From Phreatobacter oligotrophus (GTDB lineage Bacteria > Pseudomonadota > Alphaproteobacteria > Rhizobiales > Phreatobacteraceae), in NCBI RefSeq assembly GCF_003046185.1, contig NZ_PZZL01000010.1, forward strand, positions 62,001-126,000: a DNA stretch of 64,000 nt, written 5' to 3'. The position numbers were made by a program, and so were the translations under genes. The notes beneath the pieces are model-generated. The model had not been told where the DNA came from and made no database searches. It saw only the letters and a list, made by a program, of their open reading frames with translations. This document shows positions 51,831-63,723 of this stretch, piece after piece; within the stretch, counting starts at the first letter, position 1, and every line of letters starts with the position of its first letter.

Positions 51831-52529
51831 TTGTCCTATGTGTTCGAACCCGCCGCCCGCCCTGCCCTGCCCGTGGTCGGCACCGACAAGCTCTTCCCTG
51901 TCCGCCGGGTCTATTGCGTCGGCCGCAACTACGCCGCCCATGCCCGCGAGATGGGCGGTGACCCGACCCGCGAGCCGCCGTTCTTCTTCAACAAGGCCGC
52001 CGACGCGCTGCAGCCGGTGCCGCATGGCGTGACCGTCGACCATCCCTATCCGCCGAAGACCTCCAACTATCACTTCGAGCTGGAGATGGTCGTGGCGCTG
52101 TCGAAGGGCGGCAAGGACATCCCGGTCGAGAAGGCGCTGGACTGCGTCTTCGGCTATGCCGTCGGCCTCGACATGACCCGCCGCGACCTGCAGGACGAGG
52201 CCAAGGCGCTGAAGCGCCCGTGGGAGCTCGGCAAGTCCTCGGACCTGTCGGGCCCGGTCGGCCCGCTCTATCCGGTGTCGATGGTCGGCCATAAGGGCAA
52301 GGGCCCGATCTCGCTCACCGTCGATGGCGTCACCAAGCAGAAGGCGGACCTCGCCGACATGATCTGGTCGGTGGCCGAGCAGATCTCCTTCCTGTCGACC
52401 TATTTCGAGGTCTGTCCCGGCGACGTGATCTTCTCCGGCACGCCGGACGGCGTCGGTGCGGTGACGCGCGGCCAGACCATGGTCGCCGCCGTGGACGGCC
52501 TTGGCGAGATCAGCCTGAAGGTGGTCTGA
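51831..52529 (+). CDS. Fumarylacetoacetate hydrolase family protein
   Basis: 232 residues from TTG at 51831, chosen because GAGGAG (51818-51823) is placed 7 bases before it; the in-frame ATG far upstream would read through the yciB promoter region. The FAH catalytic fold is shown by VYCVGRNYAAHAREMG, FELEMVVALSKGGKDI (metal ligands E-x-E), FGYAVGLDMTRRDLQ and CPGDVIFSGTPDGVGAVTRG. Members act as fumarylpyruvate, acylpyruvate or oxaloacetate hydrolases/decarboxylases; for single-domain cytosolic proteins such as this, fumarylpyruvate hydrolysis is the common annotation. A strong terminator follows. Confidence 0.88.
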   Translation: MSYVFEPAARPALPVVGTDKLFPVRRVYCVGRNYAAHAREMGGDPTREPPFFFNKAADALQPVPHGVTVDHPYPPKTSNYHFELEMVVALSKGGKDIPVEKALDCVFGYAVGLDMTRRDLQDEAKALKRPWELGKSSDLSGPVGPLYPVSMVGHKGKGPISLTVDGVTKQKADLADMIWSVAEQISFLSTYFEVCPGDVIFSGTPDGVGAVTRGQTMVAAVDGLGEISLKVV

Positions 52530-52561
52530 CGCTCCTCCCCGGTAGACCTCCGGTCCAACAC

Positions 52562-52590
52562 AACGCGGCTGCCCCGGCAGCCGCGTTTTT
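52562..52590 (+). terminator. Intrinsic terminator after the FAH-family gene
   Basis: AACGCGGCTGCC and GGCAGCCGCGTT form a perfect twelve-base stem with a CC loop, followed by TTTTT. Confidence 0.92.
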
Positions 52591-52625
52591 CGTTGGACAG
52601 GTAGGACCTGCGATGCGCCCAACAG

Positions 52626-52650
52626 AAAAGGCGGCCCGAAGACCGCCTTT
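52626..52650 (-). terminator. Intrinsic terminator after infB
   Basis: On the minus strand AAAGGCGG (52650-52643) pairs with CCGCCTTT (52634-52627), 8-base loop, followed by TTCTG. It lies 23 bases after the infB stop. Confidence 0.8.
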
Positions 52651-52673
52651 CCCAATTCCGGTGACGCGGGGCG

Positions 52674-55600
52674 TCACAGCGAGCGCTTGATCTCCTCGAC
52701 CCGGTAGCACTCGATGACGTCGCCGGGGCGCATGTCCTGGTAGCTCTCGAAGGCCATGCCGCATTCCTGGCCGACCTGGACTTCCTTGACCTCGTCCTTG
52801 AAGCGCTTGAGCGTCGAGAGCTTGCCCTCGTGCACCACCACGCTGTCGCGGATGAGGCGGACATTGGCGCCGCGCTCGACACGGCCATCGGTGACACGGC
52901 AACCCGCCACCTTGCCGACCTTCGTGATATTGAACACCTCGAGGATCTCGGCATTGCCCAGCATGGTCTCGCGCAGTTCGGGCGCGAGCAGGCCGGACAT
53001 GGCGGCCTTCATGTCATCCACCAGGTCGTAGATGATGTTGTAGTAGCGGATCTCGATGCCCGCCTGCTCGGCCGCGGCACGCGCTTCCTTGTGGGCGCGC
53101 GTGTTGAAGCCGATGACCACGGCGCCCGCGGTCTGGGCGAGGCCGACATCGCTCTCGGTGATGCCGCCGACACCCGACAGGATGACACGCGCGGCGACCT
53201 CGTCGTTGCCGACCTTTGCCAGCGCACCGACGATGGCCTCGACGGAACCCTGCACGTCACCCTTGATGATGAGCGGGAATTCCTTCTTGCCGGCACCGGC
53301 CTTGAGCTGGCTCATCATGTCGACAAGGCTGCGGCCGGCGCCGAGGCGGGCGGCTGCCTTCTCGCGCTTCACCGCCTGGCGGTAATCGGCGATCTCGCGG
53401 GCACGGGCCTCGGTCTCGACCACCGCAACGCGGTCGCCGGCCTCGGGCGTGCCGTTGAAGCCGAGCACCTCGACCGGGACCGAGGGACCGGCACCGTCGA
53501 CCGTCTCGCCCTTGTCGTTGATGAGGGCGCGCACGCGACCCCACTCGGCGCCGGCGACGATGATGTCGCCGGGATGCATGGTGCCGCGCTGGATGAGCAC
53601 GGTGGCCACGGGACCGCGGCCGCGATCGAGCTTGGCCTCGATGACCGTGCCCTCGGCGAGGCGGAAGCCGTTCGCCTTGAGGTCGAGCAGCTCGGCCTGC
53701 AGCTGGATGAGCTCCAGCAGCTTGTCGAGGCCCTGGCCGGTCTTGGCCGACAGTTCGACCTCGAGCACCTCGCCGCCGAGGCTCTCGAGCTGCACCTCGT
53801 ACTGGAGCAGGTCGGTCTTGACCTTCTCGGGACGGGCGTCGGGCAGGTCGATCTTGTTGATCGCCACGATCAGCGGAACCTTGGCGGCCTTGGCGTGATT
53901 GATGGCCTCGACCGTCTGCGGCATGACCGAGTCGTTCGCCGCCACCACCAGAACCACGATGTCCGTCACCTTGGCGCCGCGGGCGCGCATGGCGGTGAAG
54001 GCGGCGTGGCCCGGCGTGTCGATGAAGGTGACCAGGCCGCCGAGCGGCGTCTGCACCTGATAGGCGCCGATATGCTGGGTGATACCGCCGGCCTCGCCCG
54101 AGACCACGTTGGTCTTGCGCAGGGCGTCGAGCAGCGAGGTCTTGCCGTGGTCGACGTGGCCCATGATGGTCACGACCGGGGCGCGCGACTCCAGCATGTC
54201 CTCCGGATCCGGGCTGTCGAAGAGGCCTTCCTCGACGTCCGACTCGGCGACGCGCTTCACGGTGTGGCCGAGTTCCTCGGCGATCAGCTGCGCGGTGTCG
54301 GCATCGATCACGTCGGTGATCTTGTGCATCGCGCCCTGCTTCATGAGCATGCGGATGATGTCGACGGCGCGCTCCGACATGCGGTTGGCGAGATCGGCGA
54401 TGGTGATCGTCTCGGGGATCGTCACCTCGCGCAAGATCTTTTCCTTCTGTTCGGTCGGTCGGCGGCCGGACATGCGCTGCACGCGGCGGCGGAACGAGGC
54501 TTCCGACCGCATGCGGTCCGAGGCGTCTTCCAGGGCATTGGTGAGGGTGAGGCGCGTGCGGCTCGGCGCGTCAGCGGCCGGGCGCTCCGGGCGGGCGGCA
54601 GGCGTTGCCGCCTTGCCGCCGACGCCGCGGCGGGCGCCGCGCGGTGCGTCATCGTCATCCGCGCCGCCACGGGGACGGCCAGCGGCCGGCGGGCCGGACC
54701 GCATCGGGCCGGCACCTTCGGGACGGGTGGGGATGGCGCTGGCGGCCGGGGCACCGGTAAAGGGACGCGGCGGGCGCGGCCCGTCGAGGCGCGGCGGGCG
54801 GCCGTCGAGGCGCGGCGGGCGATCGCCGAAGGGACGGTCGCCGGCCGGACGCGGGGCATAGCCGCCCTCGCGGCCACCCTCGCGGGGCGGACGGTCACCA
54901 TAGGGGCGGTCGCCCTGCGGGCGCGGCGGACGGTCGCCGAAGGGGCGGTCGCCCTGCGGACGGGGCGGACGGTCGCCATAGGGGCGGTCGCCCTGCGGAC
55001 GGCCACCAAAGCCACCCTCGCGCGGCGGACGGTCGCCGAAACCGGGACGGTCGCCCTGCGGACGGGGCGGACGATCACCATAGGGACGGTCACCCTGCGG
55101 GCGGGCGCCGTAGCCACCCTCACGCGGCGGGCGGTCGCCGAAACCGGGACGGTCGCCCTGCGGACGGTCGCCGAAGCTGCGGCCCTCGCGGGCGGGGGGC
55201 GCCGAGGACCGGGCCTCGGGCTGGGGAGCGGCATCGGCCTGCTCGGCGCGCGGCTGGCGGCCGAGGTCATCGAGGCTGCGGGGGCGGTTCTCGTCACCGA
55301 AACGGCGGCGGGATTCCCATTCGGCGCGGCGGCGGGCCTCTTCCTCGGCGCGACGGCGGTCATCCTCCTCGCGCTGGCGGCGGTCCTGCTCGGCACGCTC
55401 GGCGGCGCGGCGCGCCTCCTCGTCGGCCCGGCGGCGGTTCTCCTCGTCGGAGACCTTGCGCTCCTCGGTCTCGCGCTGGCGAGCCTCGGCAAGCACGCGC
55501 TCGCGGGCCTCGCGCTCTTCCTCCGAGAGGGTGCGCAGGATCATGCCGGCCGGAGCAGCGGGCTTCGGCGCGGCCGGCTTGGCGGCAGCGGGAGCGGCCG

Positions 55601-55829
55601 GGGCAGGTGCCGGCGCCGGTGCAGGGGCCGCGGGCGCGGCGGCGCCCGGACGCGGAGGCGCGAACGAGCGCGGCTTGGCCGAGACCTTCTCCACCACGAC
55701 GGTCTTGGTGCGGCCGTGGCTGAAGCTCTGGCGAACCATGCTCTGTTCATTGCCGGCGGGCTTCTTCAGGCTGAGGGTCTTGCCCGTCAGGCTGAGGGTC
55801 TTGTCGCCGGAGGTCTTCTCATCGGTCAT
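52674..55829 (-). CDS. infB: Translation initiation factor IF-2
   Basis: 1051 residues, long for IF-2. Residues 60-190 are an Ala/Pro then Glu/Arg-rich coil, residues 220-355 a run of GDRP/PPR repeats, and the IF2_N domain is about 465-515. The GTPase domain begins at GHVDHGKT (557-564), followed by DTPGHAAF and the NKID motif (IVAINKID), then beta-barrel and C1/C2 domains to [22 protein letters not shown]-2 places initiator tRNA on the 30S subunit. It is the last gene of rimP-nusA-ylxR-infB, 41 bases after ylxR, with its own terminator. Confidence 0.97.
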   Translation of the reverse strand: MTDEKTSGDKTLSLTGKTLSLKKPAGNEQSMVRQSFSHGRTKTVVVEKVSAKPRSFAPPRPGAAAPAAPAPAPAPAPAAPAAAKPAAPKPAAPAGMILRTLSEEEREARERVLAEARQRETEERKVSDEENRRRADEEARRAAERAEQDRRQREEDDRRRAEEEARRRAEWESRRRFGDENRPRSLDDLGRQPRAEQADAAPQPEARSSAPPAREGRSFGDRPQGDRPGFGDRPPREGGYGARPQGDRPYGDRPPRPQGDRPGFGDRPPREGGFGGRPQGDRPYGDRPPRPQGDRPFGDRPPRPQGDRPYGDRPPREGGREGGYAPRPAGDRPFGDRPPRLDGRPPRLDGPRPPRPFTGAPAASAIPTRPEGAGPMRSGPPAAGRPRGGADDDDAPRGARRGVGGKAATPAARPERPAADAPSRTRLTLTNALEDASDRMRSEASFRRRVQRMSGRRPTEQKEKILREVTIPETITIADLANRMSERAVDIIRMLMKQGAMHKITDVIDADTAQLIAEELGHTVKRVAESDVEEGLFDSPDPEDMLESRAPVVTIMGHVDHGKTSLLDALRKTNVVSGEAGGITQHIGAYQVQTPLGGLVTFIDTPGHAAFTAMRARGAKVTDIVVLVVAANDSVMPQTVEAINHAKAAKVPLIVAINKIDLPDARPEKVKTDLLQYEVQLESLGGEVLEVELSAKTGQGLDKLLELIQLQAELLDLKANGFRLAEGTVIEAKLDRGRGPVATVLIQRGTMHPGDIIVAGAEWGRVRALINDKGETVDGAGPSVPVEVLGFNGTPEAGDRVAVVETEARAREIADYRQAVKREKAAARLGAGRSLVDMMSQLKAGAGKKEFPLIIKGDVQGSVEAIVGALAKVGNDEVAARVILSGVGGITESDVGLAQTAGAVVIGFNTRAHKEARAAAEQAGIEIRYYNIIYDLVDDMKAAMSGLLAPELRETMLGNAEILEVFNITKVGKVAGCRVTDGRVERGANVRLIRDSVVVHEGKLSTLKRFKDEVKEVQVGQECGMAFESYQDMRPGDVIECYRVEEIKRSL
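54765..55172 (-). repeat. In-frame GDRP/PPR repeat tract inside infB
   Basis: About 136 codons (residues 220-355 of IF-2) consist of degenerate units such as [13 protein letters not shown] and [12 protein letters not shown], at least ten GDRP copies. The DNA repeat period varies, with blocks of 12-39 bases, but reading frame is kept throughout. Confidence 0.85.
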
Positions 55830-55870
55830 TCGGTTCGGGTCCTGCGCCTATCGGCTTTGGTCCTGGGAAT

Positions 55871-56572
55871 TCAGTGCTTCGGCTCGTTGACGGGAGCCGG
55901 AGGTGTCGCGCCGGTCACAGATCCGGTGCGATAGACCTCAAGGGCCGTGCAGCGCGCGAGTACATTGGTGCTCGGCCCGCCGGCGAGCAGGGCAGCATGT
56001 ACCACATTCATGCGCCCCAATGCCAAATCCAATTGCAGCGACGTGAACGCCGTCACGCGCGGCAACCGATCACCGGTATCGGGGTCGGCGCGGCGGGCGG
56101 CCTGGCCGATTTTCCTGACCCCGTCATCGCTCGCGTCCGAGGCGTGGACGAGGCCTGCGACCTTGCCCTCGGCGAGCGCGCCCTCGACCTTGGCGAAGCC
56201 GGCGACCACGGCGCCGGCCTTGTTGGCGAGCGACAGGGCGGCGATGGCCTGGGCCTCCAGCAGCTTCTCGACGAGGTCGGGAAGATCCGGAGCGACGGTG
56301 ACCTCGCGCTTGAAGGCGCGGGCGAAGAGCTTGCGTTTCACCGCCTCGGCGACAGCCGGACGGGTGGCGGTGACCCAGGCGCCGCGGCCCGGCAGGCGGG
56401 CCTTCACGTCGGGCACCACCTGATCGTCGGGACCGACGACGAAGCGGACGAGCCCATCGGGGGCGCCAGCCCGGCGATGGACGATGCAGGTGCGTTCGCT
56501 CCCCGCGCGGCCCGTCAGCGGGCCGGCGTCGAGCGTCGGCTCATCAGCATCGTTCACCACGGTTGCGGCCAC
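55871..56572 (-). CDS. YlxR/RnpM-type RNA-binding protein with L7Ae-like domain
   Basis: 233 residues. Residues about 20-105 form the YlxR (DUF448) fold with RTCIVHRRAGAPDGLVRFV and LPGRGAWVTATRPAVAEAVK (the G-R-G-A/L-(W/Y)-(V/I) core). Residues about 110-200 are an L7Ae/YlxQ-like RNA-binding domain (LLEAQAIAALSLANKAGAVV, GFAKVEGALAEGKVAGLVHA). The fusion is the usual alphaproteobacterial form. YlxR binds RNase P in Gram-positives. It is 17 bases after nusA and 41 bases before infB in one operon. Confidence 0.9.
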   Translation of the reverse strand: MAATVVNDADEPTLDAGPLTGRAGSERTCIVHRRAGAPDGLVRFVVGPDDQVVPDVKARLPGRGAWVTATRPAVAEAVKRKLFARAFKREVTVAPDLPDLVEKLLEAQAIAALSLANKAGAVVAGFAKVEGALAEGKVAGLVHASDASDDGVRKIGQAARRADPDTGDRLPRVTAFTSLQLDLALGRMNVVHAALLAGGPSTNVLARCTALEVYRTGSVTGATPPAPVNEPKH

Positions 56573-56589
56573 CCCGGCTCATCTCCCGC

Positions 56590-58176
56590 TCAGGCTTCGG
56601 CGGGCTCGGAATCGGCCTCGGCCGGCTCCGGAGCCTCGATCCAGCCCGCCTTGACGCGGGCCTGCATGATCATCGCCTCGGCATCGTCCTTGGTCAGCTC
56701 GAAGCCGTCGAGGAAGCCCGCGTGCTTGACGGTCTGGCCGTCCTTGCGCTCGCTCCAGCCGACGAGGTCGTCCGGCACGCAGCCGGCGAAGTCCTCGAGC
56801 GACTTCACGTCGTTCTCGCCGAGCTTCACCATCATGGCGGTGGTGACACCCTCCACCTCGCGCAGGTCATCGGCAACGCCGAGCTCCTTGCGCTTGGCGT
56901 CGTGCTCGGCCTCGACCTTGGCGATGTGATCAAGGGCGCGGCGCTGCAGTTCCTCGGCGGTCTCCTCGTCGAAGCCCTCGATGGAGGCGAGGTCGGAGAG
57001 CTCGACATAGGCGACCTCCTCGACCGAGCGGAAGCCCTCGGAGGTGAGCAGCTGGCCGACGACCTCGTCGACGTCCAGGGCGCCCATGAACAGCTTGGTG
57101 CGAGCCTCGAACTCGGCCTGGCGACGCTCCGACTCCTCCTGCTCGGTGAGGATGTCGATGTCCCAGCCGGTGAGCTGCGAGGCGAGCCGAACGTTCTGGC
57201 CGCGGCGGCCGATGGCGAGCGAGAGCTGCGGATCGGGCACGACGACCTCGATGCGCTCGCGGTCCTCGTCGAGCACGACCTTGGCGACCTCGGCCGGGGC
57301 CAGCGCATTCACCACGAAGGTGGCGATGTCCGGATTCCACGGGATGATGTCGACCTTCTCGCCCTGCAGCTCGGCGACGACCGCCTGGACGCGCGAGCCG
57401 CGCATACCGACGCAGGCGCCGACCGGATCGATGGAGGAATCGCGCGAGACGACGGCGATCTTGGCGCGCGAGCCGGGGTCGCGGGCGACCGCCTTGATCT
57501 CGACGATGCCGTCATAGATCTCCGGAACCTCCTGGCCGAAGAGCTTGGCCATGAACTGCGGATGGGTGCGCGACAGGAAGATCTGCGGACCGCGCTGCTC
57601 GCGGCGGACGTCGAAGAGGTAAGCGCGGACGCGGTCGCCGTTGCGGAACATCTCGCGCGGGATCAGCTCGTCGCGACGGATGATCGCCTCGCCGCGGCCG
57701 AGATCGACGATGACATTGCCGTATTCGACGCGCTTCACCAGGCCGGAGACGATCTCGCCGACGCGATCCTTGTACTCGTCGAACTGGCGGTCACGCTCGG
57801 CCTCGCGGACCTTCTGGACGATGACCTGCTTGGCCGACTGGGCGGCGATGCGGCCGAAGTCGAAGGGCGGCAGGGTCTCGGCGATCCAGTCGCCGGGCTG
57901 GGCGGCCGGGTTCTTGCGACGGGCCTCCTCGGTGGCGATCTGGGTGGCGACGTTCTCGATCTCGTCGACGACCTGGAGCAGGCGCGACAGGCGGATCTCG
58001 CCAGACTTCGGATTGATCTCGGCGCGGACCTCGGTCTCCTGGCCGTAGCGCGAACGCGCGGCCTTCTGGATCGCGTCCTCCATCGCCTCGAGCACGATCT
58101 GACGGTCGATCTGCTTCTCGCGCGCGACCGCGTCGGCGATCTGCAGGAGTTCCAGTCGGTTTGCCGAAACGGCCAT
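56590..58176 (-). CDS. nusA: Transcription termination/antitermination protein NusA
   Basis: 528 residues. The N-terminal RNA-polymerase-binding domain (1-130) begins MAVSANRLELLQIADAVARE. The S1 domain follows (about 135-200), then two KH domains (about 230-345) with DPVGACVGMRGSRVQAVVAE and QLSLAIGRRGQNVRLASQLT, and acidic C-terminal repeats with HhH (365-510). It modulates pausing and Rho-dependent and intrinsic termination. It is the second gene after rimP (12-base gap), as in most Proteobacteria. Confidence 0.97.
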   Translation of the reverse strand: MAVSANRLELLQIADAVAREKQIDRQIVLEAMEDAIQKAARSRYGQETEVRAEINPKSGEIRLSRLLQVVDEIENVATQIATEEARRKNPAAQPGDWIAETLPPFDFGRIAAQSAKQVIVQKVREAERDRQFDEYKDRVGEIVSGLVKRVEYGNVIVDLGRGEAIIRRDELIPREMFRNGDRVRAYLFDVRREQRGPQIFLSRTHPQFMAKLFGQEVPEIYDGIVEIKAVARDPGSRAKIAVVSRDSSIDPVGACVGMRGSRVQAVVAELQGEKVDIIPWNPDIATFVVNALAPAEVAKVVLDEDRERIEVVVPDPQLSLAIGRRGQNVRLASQLTGWDIDILTEQEESERRQAEFEARTKLFMGALDVDEVVGQLLTSEGFRSVEEVAYVELSDLASIEGFDEETAEELQRRALDHIAKVEAEHDAKRKELGVADDLREVEGVTTAMMVKLGENDVKSLEDFAGCVPDDLVGWSERKDGQTVKHAGFLDGFELTKDDAEAMIMQARVKAGWIEAPEPAEADSEPAEA

Positions 58177-58188
58177 GGTCGGTCCCCT

Positions 58189-59004
58189 CTAGCGGGAAGG
58201 TTTGGGTTTGGCGTAACGACCCGGGCCCTTGGGCTTGGGGCCCTTCGAATAGGGCGCGCCGGGGGCGGGTTTCTTCTTCGGGGCCGGCGCGGCGCGCACG
58301 GGGCGCGGCGTGCCGGGGCGGACGATGACGATCTCGGTGTCGTCCTCGCCCTCGTCGGCGGCGTCGATGTCCTCGTCGCCGTCCTCGTCCTCCTCATCCA
58401 TGGCGCGGCCGGCGGCTTTCGCCCGGCGCAGCGCCTCGCGGATGAGATCATCGGTCAGCACGAGGCGCGCCTCGCCGATCTCCTCGATCGGCAGCAGAAC
58501 CTCGGTCGGCTCGTCGCCCTTGGTGTCGGTGCGCTTGATGCGGGCGTCCTTGCCGGCGGCGCCGAGCACGAAGCCGCGGTAGCGCTTGCGGCCGTCCTGG
58601 GCGACCGCCATCTCGATCTTCGCCTCATAGCCCGACCAGCGGTCGAAATCGCCGGCGCGGACCAGCGGCCGGTCGATGCCCGGCGAGGAGATCTCGAGAT
58701 TGTAGGCGGAGGCGATCGGGTCCTCGACGTCGAGGACCGGCGACAGGGCGCGGCTCACCGCCTCGCAATCGTCGATGGTGAAGGTACCGTCAGGCCGCTC
58801 GGCCATGATCTGCAGGGTCGAGCCGCCGGCCTGCGAGCCGGAGATGCGCACACGCACCAGGCGGAAACCGAGGCCCTCCAGCACCGGCTCGGCGATGGAC
58901 GCGACGCGCGCCGCCGCCCCCGTCTCGACGATGAGGCGCGGGTCGGCGCCAGCGGCATCCGCCGCTTCGGCCAGGACTTCAGGACGCGGGTCTTGCCCGG
59001 ACAA
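58189..59004 (-). CDS. rimP: Ribosome maturation factor RimP
   Basis: 271 residues from TTG at 59004, selected because GGAG lies 6 bases before it; TTG at 59010 is also open but sits directly on the GGAG. The RimP core is residues 20-190 ([20 protein letters not shown]-like stretch, [34 protein letters not shown]). The last about 80 residues are a strongly acidic segment ([20 protein letters not shown]) followed by a basic Pro/Lys-rich tail ([20 protein letters not shown]), absent from E. coli RimP (about 150 residues). It assists 30S assembly. Confidence 0.92.
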   Translation of the reverse strand: MSGQDPRPEVLAEAADAAGADPRLIVETGAAARVASIAEPVLEGLGFRLVRVRISGSQAGGSTLQIMAERPDGTFTIDDCEAVSRALSPVLDVEDPIASAYNLEISSPGIDRPLVRAGDFDRWSGYEAKIEMAVAQDGRKRYRGFVLGAAGKDARIKRTDTKGDEPTEVLLPIEEIGEARLVLTDDLIREALRRAKAAGRAMDEEDEDGDEDIDAADEGEDDTEIVIVRPGTPRPVRAAPAPKKKPAPGAPYSKGPKPKGPGRYAKPKPSR

Positions 59005-59041
59005 TCGCAACTCCGAAAAGGGAGATCACCGGGGCTGAAAC

Positions 59042-59072
59042 AAAAAGAGCGGGTCCCCGGGGGGACCCACTC
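59042..59072 (-). terminator. Terminator-like hairpin in the rimP-nusA-infB leader
   Basis: On the minus strand GAGTGGGTCCCC (59072-59061) pairs with GGGGACCCGCTC (59058-59047) with one G-T wobble, followed by TTTTTG (59046-59041). It lies 38 bases before the rimP start and about 90 bases after the hairpin that ends the FYDLN gene. Because it follows a plausible promoter it is placed to act as an attenuator. Confidence 0.6.
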
Positions 59073-59111
59073 TCACGATAGCCATCGATGAGGGTGTATC
59101 ACGTGACGCTT

Positions 59112-59140
59112 CACATACGCCCTGCAACGCCGTCGCGCAA
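59112..59140 (-). promoter_or_regulatory. Candidate promoter for rimP-nusA-ylxR-infB
   Basis: On the minus strand TTGCGC (59140-59135) and TATGTG (59117-59112) are 17 bases apart, with a TCACGTGA palindrome (59099-59106) just downstream at the expected start site. Match to consensus is moderate. If real, the transcript would pass the leader hairpin at 59072-59042. Confidence 0.3.
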
Positions 59141-59158
59141 GAGGCGGTGCGCCGGAAC

Positions 59159-59180
59159 GGGGGCCCGCAGGCGAGCCCCC
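59159..59180 (-). terminator. Hairpin after the FYDLN-protein gene
   Basis: GGGGGCTCGCCTGCGGGCCCCC (minus strand) forms a strong stem 8 bases after the stop codon; only GTT follows, so termination without a T-tract is uncertain. Confidence 0.5.
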
Positions 59181-59188
59181 ATCAGGCG

Positions 59189-61692
<2,504 letters not shown>

Positions 61693-61696
<4 letters not shown>

Positions 61697-62058
61697 CGCC
61701 CTTCGGCGCCCGGGTCCGGTCCTTACGCGAGGCGAAGGGCGTGACGCTGACCGCCATGGCGGAGACGGTCGGCGTCTCGGCGGCCTATCTCTCGGCGCTG
61801 GAGCACGGCAAGCGCGGCCGCCCGAGCTGGTATCTCGTCCAGCGGATCATCGCCTATTTCGGCATCATCTGGGACGAGGCGGAGGAACTGGCGAAGCTCG
61901 CCGAGATCTCCCATCCGCGCATCGTGATCGACACGTCCGGCCTGTCGCCGCAGGCCACCGAACTGGCGAACCTGCTGGCGCGACGCGTCGGGGTGCTCTC
62001 GGACGAGGAGATCGCCGAGCTGCTGTTCATCCTGAAATCGAAGTTGCCGGGGCGCTGA
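61693..62058 (+). CDS. XRE-family HTH regulator coupled to cmk
   Basis: 121 residues. The HTH is in residues 5-60 ([20 protein letters not shown], then [20 protein letters not shown]), and the rest is helical with [20 protein letters not shown] and [18 protein letters not shown]. It has no ligand or metal motif. Its ATG overlaps the cmk stop, and its own stop is directly adjacent to the stop of the convergent methyltransferase gene. In many alphaproteobacteria rpsA follows cmk at this position; here this regulator does. Similar short regulators are common in Hyphomicrobiales. The regulon is unknown. Confidence 0.85.
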
Positions 62059-62817
62059 TCAGCCTTCGACACGCCGGACCGGCATGTCCGCCTCGCGCGC
62101 CGCGGGGTTCGGCGCGAGGACCGGCCGGAAGATCTCGATGGCGCGCTCGCGCCTGATCGCGGCAGGCTTGTAGACCTGCTTCGTCGCCTCGACGAGATGG
62201 ACGCCGGCGAAGGGCAGCCCAAGGGCCGAGCCTGTGCGCTCCCAGGCAATGGCCGAGCCCAGCACCAGCGAGCGCCGCACCGGCGGAACCCAGAGGGCCT
62301 GGCTCCAGGACACCGGCGTGAAGGAGCACTGGCGCATCAGCTCGGTGAGCTGGCGGGCCGAATAGGGCCGGCCCTGGCCGAAGGGGGTGGTGTCGCGCTG
62401 CGCCCAGAGGCCGCGCCGGTTCGGCACCACGGCGAGGACCTTGCCGCCGGCGGCGAGCACCCGCCAGGCCTCGCGCAGCAGCGCCTGCGCGTCGTTTGAG
62501 ACCTCCAGCGCGTGGACGATGAGCAGGCGGTCCACCGCCGCATCGGCCAGCGGCAGCATGTCGTCCTCGACAAGCGCGGAGCGGCCCGGACGTGCCGTCG
62601 GCCAGTGGATGACGCCCTGACGCGCCGGCATGAAGGCGAGCGAGCGGTCGGCCTCCTCGCGGAAGATGCCGAGATAGGGCGTGCAATAGCCGAGGCCGAC
62701 GGTGAGCATGCCACGCGCCGAGGGCCAATGGGTGCGGATGGCGCGCGTCACCATGCGCCGCGCGACCATGCCGAGCTGCGAGGAATAGAAAGCGCGAAGG
62801 TCGATGACGTCCGACAC
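62059..62817 (-). CDS. Class I SAM-dependent methyltransferase
   Basis: 252 residues. The N-terminal SAM motif is GMLTVGLGYCTPYLGIF (motif I in a weak form) with the acidic partner LPLADAAVDRLLIVHALEVS and the post-II WRVLAAGGKVLAVVPNRRGL. The C-terminal about 100 residues (WVPPVRRSLVLGSAIAWERT, FAGVHLVEATKQVYKPAA) are typical of a Hyphomicrobiales methyltransferase found next to gloB. The substrate is unknown. Its start is 121 bases from the divergent gloB. Confidence 0.85.
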   Translation of the reverse strand: MSDVIDLRAFYSSQLGMVARRMVTRAIRTHWPSARGMLTVGLGYCTPYLGIFREEADRSLAFMPARQGVIHWPTARPGRSALVEDDMLPLADAAVDRLLIVHALEVSNDAQALLREAWRVLAAGGKVLAVVPNRRGLWAQRDTTPFGQGRPYSARQLTELMRQCSFTPVSWSQALWVPPVRRSLVLGSAIAWERTGSALGLPFAGVHLVEATKQVYKPAAIRRERAIEIFRPVLAPNPAAREADMPVRRVEG

Positions 62818-62938
62818 GGGACCTCGGGCGGGATCAGAGGGCCTTGAGAATGGATTGGCGCGGGCGCGGCGGCAATGACATATAGCCGCCAGGGTGAACG
62901 GTCACGATGCGTCTCACCCGAACCATCCGGAGATGCCC

Positions 62939-63706
62939 ATGGCCGCCGCCGTCCACATGTTCACCTGCCTCAGCGACAATTTCGGCGTGCTGCTGCACGA
63001 TCCGGCGACCGGCGCGACGGCGGCGATCGACGTGCCGGAGGCGGAGCCCGTGCTGGCGGCGGCGAAGGACAAGGGCTGGACGATCAGCCATGTCCTCGTC
63101 ACCCATCACCATCCCGACCATGTGCAGGGCATCGAGGCGGTGAAGGCCGCGACCGGCGCCCGCGTCATCGCCAACGCCTCCGATTCCCATCGCATCCCGC
63201 TGGTGGACGAGACCGTCGTCCCGGGTGGCAAGGCGCGATTCGGATCGCTGGAGGCCGACGTCATCGATACGCCCGGCCACACGGTCGGCCACATCGCCTA
63301 TCATTTCGCTGCCGAGAAGCTGCTGTTTGCCGGCGACACGCTATTCTCGCTCGGCTGTGGTCGCCTCTTCGAGGGCACGCCGCAACAGATGTGGGATGCG
63401 CTCAAGGCGCTGCGGGCGCTGCCCGACGACACCGCCGTCTATTGCGGTCACGAATACACTGCCTCCAATGCCCGCTTCTCGCTGGTGGTCGATCCGGACA
63501 ATGCCGCCCTGAAGGCGCGCGCCGAGGAGGTGTTCCGCCTTCGCGAGGCGGACAAGGCCACCTTGCCGAGCACGATCGGGCAGGAGAAGGCGACGAACCC
63601 CTTCCTGCGTGCCGATGATCCGGTGATCGCTGCCAATCTCGACATGCGCGGCCGCCTGCCGGCCGAGGTCTTCGCCGAGCTGCGCGAGCGCAAGAACAAG
63701 GCGTGA
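62939..63706 (+). CDS. gloB: Hydroxyacylglutathione hydrolase (glyoxalase II)
   Basis: 255 residues from the ATG at 62939, with GGAG 7 bases before it and the standard family length; ATG at 62933 and GTG at 62894 are in frame. It hydrolyses S-lactoylglutathione to lactate and glutathione in methylglyoxal detoxification. The metallo-beta-lactamase metal motif is VLVTHHHPDHVQGIEAVKA, further ligands are in DTPGHTVGHIAYH and LLFAGDTLFSLGCGRLFEG, and YCGHEYTASNARF with DPDNAALKAR and EKATNPFLR are GloB-specific glutathione contacts. Confidence 0.95.
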   Translation: MAAAVHMFTCLSDNFGVLLHDPATGATAAIDVPEAEPVLAAAKDKGWTISHVLVTHHHPDHVQGIEAVKAATGARVIANASDSHRIPLVDETVVPGGKARFGSLEADVIDTPGHTVGHIAYHFAAEKLLFAGDTLFSLGCGRLFEGTPQQMWDALKALRALPDDTAVYCGHEYTASNARFSLVVDPDNAALKARAEEVFRLREADKATLPSTIGQEKATNPFLRADDPVIAANLDMRGRLPAEVFAELRERKNKA

Positions 63707-63723
63707 TCGGCTGAAGCGCGGCC

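Noticed and set aside
54765-55172. Regularly repeated DNA that could suggest a CRISPR or satellite array
   Set aside because: The repeats are in frame, of irregular length, without unique spacers, and encode the GDRP tract of IF-2.
52830-55934. A 1034-codon plus-strand open frame antisense to infB
   Set aside because: Same GC-shadow effect; the repeated GTVALRTG-like peptides are simply the complement of the GDRP repeats in IF-2.
59011-59188. A tRNA gene upstream of rimP as in E. coli (metY)
   Set aside because: No cloverleaf or CCA-type end could be drawn in either strand; only terminator-like hairpins are present.
62894-62938. GTG start at 62894 for gloB
   Set aside because: It adds 15 residues not seen in GloB proteins; ATG at 62939 has GGAG at the right distance and gives the usual 255 residues.
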